This document shows positions 1 to 5,671 of a stretch of 9,627 nt of DNA, one piece after another. Below the pieces are notes generated by a model that did not search any database, was not told the origin of the DNA, and saw only the letters and a program-made list of their open reading frames with translations. Each line of letters begins with the position of its first letter. Within the stretch, counting starts at the first letter, position 1. The stretch is from an uncultured Methylocystaceae bacterium (GTDB taxonomy: Bacteria; Pseudomonadota; Alphaproteobacteria; Rhizobiales; Beijerinckiaceae): the NCBI GenBank assembly GCA_945956975.1, contig CAMFKC010000039.1, forward strand, positions 1-9,627, given 5' to 3'. The position numbers and the translations under genes were made by a program.

Positions 1-886
1 CCGACGAGGCCGAAAAGCCCGCGCCGACAGGCATGCCGCGCACGAGGCCGGACAGAAGATTGGCCGCGCCCAGCGCGAGCAATTCCCTGTTGGCGTCGAG
101 ACCATCGCCGTGACGTAGCGCGAGGCTGCGCATGGAGCCCCACGATTCGGCGTAGATGATGAGAAACAAGGGAGCCGCGACTTCCGCGAGCCGAATCCAT
201 TCCCGCCAGGCGAGGTCCGGCGCGCCGGGCCAGGCGGGAACGATATCGATCGCGCCGATCAGACGGACGCCGCGCGCGGGCAGATCGAAAGCGAAGGATA
301 GGGCGACTCCCGCGACGAGAACGAGGAAGGCGCCCGGCGCGGCGGGAATGCGACGCAGCGCCACGAGCGCGGCCAGCGCCGCCCCGCCGATCCAGAGGCT
401 CGCGAAATTCCAATCCGCGAAGCGACGGACGAGCGCCTCCGCGACGACGAGAGGATTTCCGGATACATTCTCGACGCCAAGCATGGCGGGCATTTGCCGC
501 GCGACAATGGTGACGGCGAGGCCGAAGGCGAAGCCGCGCAGGACCGGGCGCGAGATGAAGCTGGACAGGCGCCCGAGCCGCAAGGCGCCGGCGACGACGA
601 AGAACAGGCCCGCCAGCAGCACGGCGCCGAAGGCCAGCGCCTCGCGATGCGCTTGGGGCGTATCGAACTCCACGGCGGCGGCCGCTGCTGCGAGAATTGC
701 GGCGGAGGAAGATGTCGGCGCGACAATGGCGTAGCGGGAGCGACCAAACAGCGCGTAAACGATAAGGCCGGCGATCGCCGCGAACAGGCCATGCTGCGGC
801 GCGAGGCCCGCGATGGTGGAGTAGGCGACGGATTCCGGCAGAAGAAGGCCAGCAATCGAAAGGCCTGCGAGTAGGTCGTAACGCAC
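1..886 (-). CDS. SulP-family anion transporter, N-terminal part (gene runs off the left edge)
   Basis: This frame is open for 295 codons from a GTG start to base 1, where the window cuts the gene; roughly half of a usual SulP protein of about 480-570 residues is present. SulP proteins are inner-membrane carriers of sulfate, bicarbonate or dicarboxylates, normally ending in a cytoplasmic STAS domain, which would lie outside the window. Seen here: a hydrophobic N-terminus with LLLPESVAYSTIAGLAPQHG (residues 14-33), matching the SulP signature around the first membrane spans; several further hydrophobic spans; LIIYAES (242-248) with the acidic residue usual for that helix; and NLLSGLVRGMPVGAGFSASS (276-295), the family's N-x-x-x-G ... 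GMP-G-G-FS region. No ATG lies near the N-terminus; GTG at 884-886 is preceded by AGG about nine bases upstream. It starts 32 bases after the marR-type gene stop on the same strand, so the two are probably cotranscribed. The substrate is unknown; uptake of the acid handled by the divergent operon is possible. Confidence 0.9.
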   Translation of the reverse strand, partial: MRYDLLAGLSIAGLLLPESVAYSTIAGLAPQHGLFAAIAGLIVYALFGRSRYAIVAPTSSSAAILAAAAAAVEFDTPQAHREALAFGAVLLAGLFFVVAGALRLGRLSSFISRPVLRGFAFGLAVTIVARQMPAMLGVENVSGNPLVVAEALVRRFADWNFASLWIGGAALAALVALRRIPAAPGAFLVLVAGVALSFAFDLPARGVRLIGAIDIVPAWPGAPDLAWREWIRLAEVAAPLFLIIYAESWGSMRSLALRHGDGLDANRELLALGAANLLSGLVRGMPVGAGFSASS

Positions 887-918
887 GGCGGCGAGCCTAG
901 TGCAAACGGGCGCGCTGG

Positions 919-1452
919 TCAGCTTTCGCCCTGGGTTGCGCTTTCCTGTTCGAGAGCGAGGATTTCTCGGGCGCGATCGGTCAGGCGGCCGATGAGCGCT
1001 TCCATATCCCTTCTTTCGTCGGCTGAAAAAGGCGCGAGCAGCAGGTCGTTGGTCGTTTCCGCAGCAGCCATCATGCGGGCGTAGACCCGCTCGCCCGGCT
1101 TGGTCAGGCTGATAATCGATTCCCTGTTGTCGCGCGGGTTGGCCCGTCGCTGCAGCAGGCCGCGCGCCTCGAGCCCGGAGATCGTGCGGCTCATGCGCGT
1201 CTTGTCGAGCGACAGCCCGCGCGCGAGATCGTTGAGGGTGCAAGGGGCGCGCAGACCGAGTTCGGCAAGGGCCGCCCATTCGCCGACGGATATGTCGAGC
1301 AGACGCCGATAGCGCAAAGCCGCAGCGCGGCGCAGGACGTTCGACAGGATGAGGATGCGGCGCGCGACGAAGGCGTCGACAGGCGTCTGCGACGCGTCTG
1401 ACGCGGGCGTGGATTTCAGAGATGAGTTCGGCGCGGGCTTGGCGGCGGGCAT
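919..1452 (-). CDS. MarR-family transcriptional regulator
   Basis: A 177-residue winged-helix regulator; MarR proteins bind palindromic operators as dimers and usually release DNA when an aromatic or other small acid binds. Residues about 1-25 are a polar, Ala/Pro/Ser-rich extension. Helices from residue 26 onward lead to the winged helix at about 55-120: LNDLARGLSLDKTRMSRTIS (73-92) is the helix-turn-helix, GLEARGLLQR (93-102) the hinge, and NPRDNRESIISLT (105-117) the wing with the conserved Asp-x-Arg. The C-terminal helices (about 120-170) form the dimer interface. I chose ATG at 1450-1452. The frame stays open to 1551, but a start there would place the promoter and operator inside the gene and run into the divergent oxygenase leader. 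No strong Shine-Dalgarno is visible before 1452. It is divergent from the oxygenase operon and upstream of the SulP gene, so it likely represses both arms and itself through the inverted repeat at 1486-1506. Confidence 0.9.
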   Translation of the reverse strand: MPAAKPAPNSSLKSTPASDASQTPVDAFVARRILILSNVLRRAAALRYRRLLDISVGEWAALAELGLRAPCTLNDLARGLSLDKTRMSRTISGLEARGLLQRRANPRDNRESIISLTKPGERVYARMMAAAETTNDLLLAPFSADERRDMEALIGRLTDRAREILALEQESATQGES

Positions 1453-1485
1453 GGCGCAGCGGACCAGATCGCGCCCGCGAAAGCA

Positions 1486-1506
1486 ATAGTTGACAAAGGC
1501 AACTAT
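1486..1506. promoter_or_regulatory. Probable MarR operator: perfect 7-7-7 inverted repeat
   Basis: ATAGTTG (1486-1492) and CAACTAT (1500-1506) are exact reverse complements separated by seven bases. The 21-base span is AT-rich in GC-rich surroundings and sits in the gap between the marR-type gene and the oxygenase gene. Size and symmetry suit a MarR dimer. It covers the rightward -35 box (1490-1495) and a leftward -10-like TATAGT (bases 1507-1502 read on the minus strand), so binding would block both promoters. Binding by the adjacent regulator is inferred from position. Confidence 0.7.
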
Positions 1507-1517
1507 ACGCCTAGACT
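1490..1517 (+). promoter_or_regulatory. Sigma-70-type promoter of the Rieske oxygenase operon
   Basis: TTGACA (1490-1495, 6 of 6 consensus) is followed after 16 bases by TAGACT (1512-1517, 4 of 6). The predicted transcription start near 1524 leaves a leader of about 42 bases before the oxygenase ATG at 1566. The -35 box lies inside the inverted repeat at 1486-1506, as expected for a repressed promoter. Confidence 0.65.
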
Positions 1518-1526
1518 TTTCGAAAA
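1517..1526. repeat. Short perfect palindrome at the predicted transcription start
   Basis: TTTTCGAAAA is a 10-base perfect palindrome directly after the -10 box, overlapping the predicted start of transcription. It could be a second regulator contact or simply promoter AT-richness. No function can be assigned from sequence alone. Confidence 0.35.
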
Positions 1527-1565
1527 TCGGTCGCGCTTGAACGCGGAGCAATCGGGAGAAACGCC

Positions 1566-2750
1566 ATGGACGATCGCGTCGCGCGCGACGAGGGCACGGC
1601 CTATGACATGCCGCCGCCGGTCATCAAGGACGAACTGGTGCGCGTCGGCCGCGGCACGCCGATGGGCGAATTGCTGCGGCGCTACTGGCATCCCATCGGC
1701 CTCATCGAAGACGCGACCAATGTGCCGAAGAAAGTTCGCGCGCTGGGCGAAGATCTCGTGCTGTTCCGCGACGGCGCGGGCCGGGCGGGCCTGCTGCACG
1801 CGCGTTGCCGCCATCGCGGCACGACGCTCTATTACGGCAAGGTCGAACAGGCGGGACTGCGCTGCTGCTATCACGGCTGGCTGTTCGATGCGCAGGGCAA
1901 TTGTCTGGAACAGCCTTGCGAGCCCGAAGGGGGCCTTTTCAAGCATGCGGCGCGCCAGCCCTGGTATCCGGTCCAGGAGGCTTACGGCATGATCTTCGCC
2001 TACATGGGCCCGCCCGACCGCAAGCCGGTGCTGCCGCGCTACGAATGCCTTGAGAACATGGACGACGGCGAATTCGTGGAAGCCGACGACACGTCGCTCG
2101 GCGGCGGCGGACCGTCGATCATTCCGTGCAACTGGCTGCAGCATTACGAGAACGTCGTCGATCCCTTCCACGTGCCGATCCTGCACGGCTCGTTTTCCGG
2201 CGCGCAATTCACGCAAGCCATGGCGTCCATGCCGAATGTGACGTTCGAAATGTCGCCACGCGGCGTTTCGGTGAAATCGACGCGCACGACCGATGACGGC
2301 AAGACCTTCTATCGCGTGACCGAGGCGGCGCTGCCAACGCTGCGCGTGGTGCCCAATCCGCGAGTCGCGCAATATGCGCGCGTCGAATCCATCGGCTGGG
2401 TGCTGCCGATCGACGATGAATCCTTCCGCATCTACGTCGCCGGACGCGTCAAGCAGAAAGGCGACATCGGCCGCATGCGCTCGAAGATGAACGGCAAGTT
2501 CTGGTGGGACCTGTCCGAGGAGGAACACCAGAAATTCCCGGGCGACTACGAGGCGCAGGTCGGACAGGGGCCGATCACGATCCATTCGGAGGAGCGGTTC
2601 GCTCAATCGGATCGCGGCATCGTGATGATCCGGCGGATGCTGCACGATCAGCTCGACCGCATCGCGCGCGGTGAGGATCCGATCGGCGTCAGCTTCGATC
2701 CGAACGCCGGGCCGGTGGAATTCGAAGCCGGCAATTACATCAAGGGTTGA
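1566..2750 (+). CDS. Rieske non-heme iron aromatic-ring oxygenase, alpha (catalytic) subunit
   Basis: A 394-residue oxygenase of the phthalate/vanillate-type group, which uses O2 and electrons from a separate reductase to hydroxylate or demethylate aromatic and related acids. Rieske domain: Cys81-x-His83 and Cys100-x2-His103 bind the [2Fe-2S] cluster, 16 residues apart. Catalytic domain: NWLQHYENVVDPFHVPILHG (189-208) gives the bridging Asp199 and iron ligands His202 and His207; Asp327, in PGDYEAQVGQGPI, is the likely third iron ligand by analogy with related enzymes. SDRGIVMIRRML (348-359) matches the C-terminal signature of this group. Length is normal for a single-type alpha subunit. ATG 1566 has GGGAG (1554-1558) seven bases upstream. 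First gene of a three-gene operon; the next gene starts 13 bases after the stop. No reductase or ferredoxin gene is in the window. The residues support the family strongly, but the substrate cannot be inferred. Confidence 0.93.
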   Translation: MDDRVARDEGTAYDMPPPVIKDELVRVGRGTPMGELLRRYWHPIGLIEDATNVPKKVRALGEDLVLFRDGAGRAGLLHARCRHRGTTLYYGKVEQAGLRCCYHGWLFDAQGNCLEQPCEPEGGLFKHAARQPWYPVQEAYGMIFAYMGPPDRKPVLPRYECLENMDDGEFVEADDTSLGGGGPSIIPCNWLQHYENVVDPFHVPILHGSFSGAQFTQAMASMPNVTFEMSPRGVSVKSTRTTDDGKTFYRVTEAALPTLRVVPNPRVAQYARVESIGWVLPIDDESFRIYVAGRVKQKGDIGRMRSKMNGKFWWDLSEEEHQKFPGDYEAQVGQGPITIHSEERFAQSDRGIVMIRRMLHDQLDRIARGEDPIGVSFDPNAGPVEFEAGNYIKG

Positions 2751-2763
2751 GAGGGATCCTCCG

Positions 2764-3963
2764 ATGAACATTCCATCGCTGAAGGCGACGCGCCTGTGCG
2801 CGTCCGTGCTGCTTGCACTCGGGCTTGGCGCAACAGCCGCCCGCGCCGAAGACCCCGGCGTCGCCGCCGACAGCGTGACGATCGGCCAGACCGTGCCGCT
2901 GAGCGGCCCGGTTTCGGCCTACGCCACGTTCAGCCGGGCGACGCTGGCCTATTTCGACATGGTGAATGCGAAGGGCGGCATCGCCGGCCGCAAGATCAAG
3001 CTGCTGAGCGTCGACGATTCCTTTTCGCCGCCGAAGACCGTGGAACAGACACGCAAGCTGGTGGAAGGCGACCAGGTGTTCGCGATCGTCTCGCCGATGG
3101 GCGGCACGGGCGCGAAGGCGGTGCAGAAATATCTGAACGACAAGGGCGTGCCGCAATTCCTGATCCAGTCGTCCCTACCGACCTGGAACACGCCGCAGGA
3201 ATTTCCGTGGTCGATCTCGGGCCTGCCGAACTCCGACATCGAGGTCGGGCTCTACGCGCGCTGGATCAAGGCGAACATGCCGAAAGCGCGGGTCGCGATC
3301 CTCTACCAGAACGACGATTTCGGGCGCGCCTATCTCACCGGCATGACCGATGCGCTGAAAGGCGGCGAGGCGACGATCGCCGCGTCCGAGGCGTTCAATC
3401 TCACAGATCCCACGGTCGATTCGCAGATCGTGCGGCTGGCCGCCACGAAGGCCGATGCGCTGCTGATCGGCGCCACCGCGCGGCAGACGATCCAGACGCT
3501 GAAGAAGGCGGCGGAGATCGGCTGGAAGCCGCAGATGTTCATCGCCTATCCCGCGGCCAACATCGAGCGCACCTACAAGGTCGCCGGCGTCGACCTGGCC
3601 AAGGGCGCGATTTCGTCGTCGGTGTTCAAGGATCCGAGCGATCCGCAATTCGCCGACGACAAGGACCTGAAGGATTATTACGCTTTCATGGACCAGTATT
3701 ATCCCAAGGGCGACAAGCTCGACACGCTGAACGTCGCGGCCTACGTCGAAGGCGAGTTCGTCGCGGAGGTCCTCCGCCGCTGCGGCAGGGATCTGTCCCG
3801 CAAGACGTTCCTGGCCAAGGCGACCACGCTCGGCGACTACAAGGCCGGGATGCTGCGCGACGCGGCGATCGTGCGGACAGAGCCGAACAATTATAATATC
3901 TTCCGCTCCATGCAGCTGCTGCAATTCGACGGCGCGCGGAACGTATCGATCCCGACGCCCTGA
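2764..3963 (+). CDS. Periplasmic ABC solute-binding protein, branched-chain amino acid (HAAT/LivJ) type
   Basis: A 399-residue secreted binding protein. Residues 1-28 form a signal peptide: Lys/Arg n-region, hydrophobic LCASVLLALGLGATAA, and an Ala-Arg-Ala cleavage site before Glu29. There is no lipobox cysteine at the cleavage site, so it should be free in the periplasm. The mature part has the type 1 periplasmic-binding fold seen in Peripla_BP_6 proteins: SVTIGQTVPLSGP near the N-terminus, NAKGGIAGRKIKLLSVDDSF in the first lobe, and VAILYQNDDFGRAYLTGMTD in the second. Such proteins bind amino acids, but in alpha- and betaproteobacterial catabolic operons often aromatic acids. ATG 2764 is chosen over an upstream in-frame ATG at 2671 inside the oxygenase gene, because it follows GAGGGA (2751-2756) and directly begins the signal peptide. 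No permease or ATPase gene is adjacent, which is unusual. Its place between the oxygenase and crotonase genes suggests it binds the pathway substrate. Confidence 0.93.
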   Translation: MNIPSLKATRLCASVLLALGLGATAARAEDPGVAADSVTIGQTVPLSGPVSAYATFSRATLAYFDMVNAKGGIAGRKIKLLSVDDSFSPPKTVEQTRKLVEGDQVFAIVSPMGGTGAKAVQKYLNDKGVPQFLIQSSLPTWNTPQEFPWSISGLPNSDIEVGLYARWIKANMPKARVAILYQNDDFGRAYLTGMTDALKGGEATIAASEAFNLTDPTVDSQIVRLAATKADALLIGATARQTIQTLKKAAEIGWKPQMFIAYPAANIERTYKVAGVDLAKGAISSSVFKDPSDPQFADDKDLKDYYAFMDQYYPKGDKLDTLNVAAYVEGEFVAEVLRRCGRDLSRKTFLAKATTLGDYKAGMLRDAAIVRTEPNNYNIFRSMQLLQFDGARNVSIPTP

Positions 3964-4008
3964 GACGCCGCCGAAGTCAGCGCAATCCGGCGCTGCGGGA
4001 GGAAGACC

Positions 4009-4812
4009 ATGCGCTTTGTGTCGATCGAAAAAGGCCTCGGCCCGGATGGCCGGATCGCCGTCGTGCGATTCGACCGCGGCGACAGGCTGAACGCGCTGTC
4101 CGCCGACGCTATGCGCGAATTGCGGGCGGCGGCGCAGAGCTTCGAGGATGATCCGAAAACCTCGGTCGTCATCCTCACCGGCACGGCGCACGGTTTTTCG
4201 GCGGGATTCGACCTGAAGGACGCGGAGGGCCGGGACCGCGCCAAACTCGGTCTCGGCGAGCGCCGCGCAGCCCTGATGGTCGGCCCGCGGATGTGCCGCG
4301 CCTGGTACGAGATGGAGCAGGTGACGATCTGCGCGATCGAGGGCCATTGCGTCGGCGGCGGCGCGGCGCTGGCGGTCGCGCTCGACTTCCGCATCTGCGG
4401 CGCGTCGGCGCATTTCCGCATCCCCGAGGTCGAGCTCGGCATGAACATGAGCTGGGGCTCGGTGCCGCGCATCCTGCAACTCGTCGGCCCCGCGCGGACA
4501 AAGCAGGTGGTCATCCTCGCCTCCGACCGCATTTCCGCGCAGCAGGCCGAGAAATGGGGGCTGGTGGAAGAAGTGGTCGAAGACAGCCAGGCCTATGCGG
4601 CGGCGTTTGCCTTCGCCGAAAGGATCGCCGCGCAGCCGCCGATCCCGACCATGATGACCAAGACGACCGTCAACCGTCTCGCCGGCGCGCTCGACGATCT
4701 CGCCAGCCACATGGACCGCGACCAGTTCGCGCTGACGAACCTGTCGGAAGATCACGCCGAGGGCGTCGCGGCCTTCATGGAGCGGCGGAAGCCGAAATTC
4801 ACGGGCCGCTGA
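4009..4812 (+). CDS. Enoyl-CoA hydratase/isomerase (crotonase) family protein
   Basis: A 267-residue crotonase-fold protein, normal length for the family; members act on acyl-CoA thioesters and stabilise an enolate in an oxyanion hole. GFSAGFDLK (62-70) and EGHCVGGGAALA (111-122) supply the two oxyanion-hole loops, with Ala65 and Gly117 at the expected backbone positions. HFRIPEVELGM (135-145) carries Glu140, which aligns with Glu164 of rat mitochondrial enoyl-CoA hydratase. The partner acid, Glu144 of the rat enzyme in GGGCE, is Ala120 here. A one-glutamate active site makes a plain hydratase less certain; isomerase, hydrolase or lyase activity is possible. ATG 4009 is preceded by GGGAGGAAG, a strong ribosome site. 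The gap to the binding-protein gene is 45 bases with no terminator, so it is the likely last gene of the oxygenase operon. Its last 14 bases overlap the convergent SRPBCC gene. Confidence 0.92.
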   Translation: MRFVSIEKGLGPDGRIAVVRFDRGDRLNALSADAMRELRAAAQSFEDDPKTSVVILTGTAHGFSAGFDLKDAEGRDRAKLGLGERRAALMVGPRMCRAWYEMEQVTICAIEGHCVGGGAALAVALDFRICGASAHFRIPEVELGMNMSWGSVPRILQLVGPARTKQVVILASDRISAQQAEKWGLVEEVVEDSQAYAAAFAFAERIAAQPPIPTMMTKTTVNRLAGALDDLASHMDRDQFALTNLSEDHAEGVAAFMERRKPKFTGR

Positions 4813-5197
4813 GCGCCTTCTTCATCGCCGCCGCGCCCGCCGTCATGGCCGCGTCGATGGCGTCGCGCGCCTCGTGGGGCAGGAAGTCCGCCGTCCAGAC
4901 GACTTTCACGCCCTTGCCCTCCGCGACGACCCGCGCGGACCCGTTGTAATGGGTCGTGCGCCCGCCCTCCGCCGACCAGACGAGGCGCCGCCGCTCTTCG
5001 TCCAGCGCCACGATTGGCTCGCGCACGACCATGCCGTTGGCGAAGGTCACGACGCGCGCGACGCCGCCGTCCTCGACCTTCGTGTCGACCACGAAACCCG
5101 GCACGAGCCGCGTATGCAGCGCGCCGATGTCGCGGATCGCGTCCCACGCCGCCTCGGCGGAGACGCCGACGGCGATTTCCTTGACGACCGTGCCCAT
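4799..5197 (-). CDS. SRPBCC (Bet v 1 / polyketide cyclase-like) family protein
   Basis: A 132-residue small helix-grip protein. The start VVKEIAVGVSAEAAWDAIRD (4-23), an N-terminal strand followed by the P/S-A-E-x-x-W helix, is typical of START/SRPBCC proteins; alternating strands follow (about 36-105) and a long C-terminal helix, ARDAIDAAMTAGAAAMKKAL (110-129), closes the hydrophobic pocket. These proteins bind hydrophobic ligands or act as cyclases or dehydratases; the actual ligand is unknown. There is no signal peptide, so it is cytoplasmic. ATG at 5195-5197 follows the upstream VOC stop by two bases, and its GGAGG ribosome site lies inside the end of that gene, so translation is probably coupled. 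The frame stays open upstream of this ATG, but only as an arginine-rich shadow of the VOC gene. The stop (4799-4801) lies inside the end of the convergent crotonase gene. Confidence 0.85.
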   Translation of the reverse strand: MGTVVKEIAVGVSAEAAWDAIRDIGALHTRLVPGFVVDTKVEDGGVARVVTFANGMVVREPIVALDEERRRLVWSAEGGRTTHYNGSARVVAEGKGVKVVWTADFLPHEARDAIDAAMTAGAAAMKKALSGP

Positions 5198-5199
5198 CC

Positions 5200-5577
5200 T
5201 CACGCCTCCGCGCTGCAATAGGCTTCGATGCGGTAGCCGTCGGGATCGACGACGAAGGCCGCGTAGTAGTTCGGCCCGTAATCCTCGCGCAGTCCCGGCG
5301 CACCATTGTCCTTCCCGCCTGCCTTCAGCGCCGCCGCATGAAAGGCGTCCACGCTCGCGCGCGTCGGCGCGATGAAGCAAATGTGCAGGCCGGATTTTGG
5401 ATCGGCGGGCACGGGCCGTTCGGCTGCCAGCACCCAGAGCTGTGTGCTTTCCTTCCCATATCCGAGCGATGAATCGTCGTCGTAGCGCCGCGTGTAGCCG
5501 AGCGGCGCCAGAACGGAATCGTAGAAGGCGCCGGCGCGCGCGAGATCGCTTGCGCCGATCGAGATGTGATCGAGCAT
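5200..5577 (-). CDS. VOC-family (glyoxalase / bleomycin-resistance fold) protein
   Basis: A 125-residue single-domain vicinal-oxygen-chelate protein. MLDHISIGASDLARAGAFYD (1-20) and YYAAFVVDPDGYRIEAYC (104-121) are the standard first strand-helix and last strand of the fold. His4, His65 (in GLHICFIA) and Glu118 (in YRIEAY) sit where metal ligands lie in VOC enzymes, so a divalent-metal lyase, dioxygenase or isomerase is possible; binding-only members also exist, and the reaction cannot be named. ATG at 5575-5577 has GGAG about seven bases upstream. It is the first gene of a leftward pair with the SRPBCC gene and is divergent from the AraC-family gene, 94 bases away, which is the obvious candidate regulator. 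Confidence 0.9.
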   Translation of the reverse strand: MLDHISIGASDLARAGAFYDSVLAPLGYTRRYDDDSSLGYGKESTQLWVLAAERPVPADPKSGLHICFIAPTRASVDAFHAAALKAGGKDNGAPGLREDYGPNYYAAFVVDPDGYRIEAYCSAEA

Positions 5578-5671
5578 TGGGTTTCTCCGAAAGGCCGGAA
5601 ACGTCGGCCGATGACGCGAGAGTGAAGGGGCGCGTCCTGTTCGGCTTGGGGAAAATTGCTATTCTGCGGAC
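5578..5671. promoter_or_regulatory. Divergent intergenic promoter region between the VOC gene and the araC-type gene
   Basis: This 94-base gap must hold both promoters. Rightward, TATTCT (5660-5665, 5 of 6 to the -10 consensus) ends six bases before the AraC-type ATG, with no convincing -35 box. An interrupted inverted repeat, GGCCG (5593-5597) and CGGCC (5605-5609), lies close to the VOC start and could be a regulator site or an mRNA hairpin. I could not find a good leftward promoter. The function follows from position only. Confidence 0.4.

Noticed and set aside
156..874. Plus-strand open frames opposite the SulP gene (156-734 and 494-874)
   Set aside because: Their products are Arg/Ala-rich and low in complexity, while the minus-strand frame gives a continuous SulP protein with membrane spans and signatures.
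1503..2771. 422-codon open frame on the minus strand opposite the Rieske oxygenase
   Set aside because: It is antisense to a gene with full cofactor-ligand motifs, its protein is Arg/His/Ala-rich with no recognisable motif, and it would run through the operator. It is an artefact of high GC content.
3892..3897. Perfect TATAAT in an AT-rich patch near the end of the binding-protein gene
   Set aside because: It encodes part of an ordinary Asn/Tyr/Ile stretch, and no -35 box lies 16-18 bases upstream. An internal promoter for the crotonase gene is possible but not supported.
3175..4755. 526-codon open frame on the minus strand spanning the binding-protein and crotonase genes
   Set aside because: It crosses two well-supported genes and their intergenic gap, has low-complexity Arg/Asp/His composition and no family motif.
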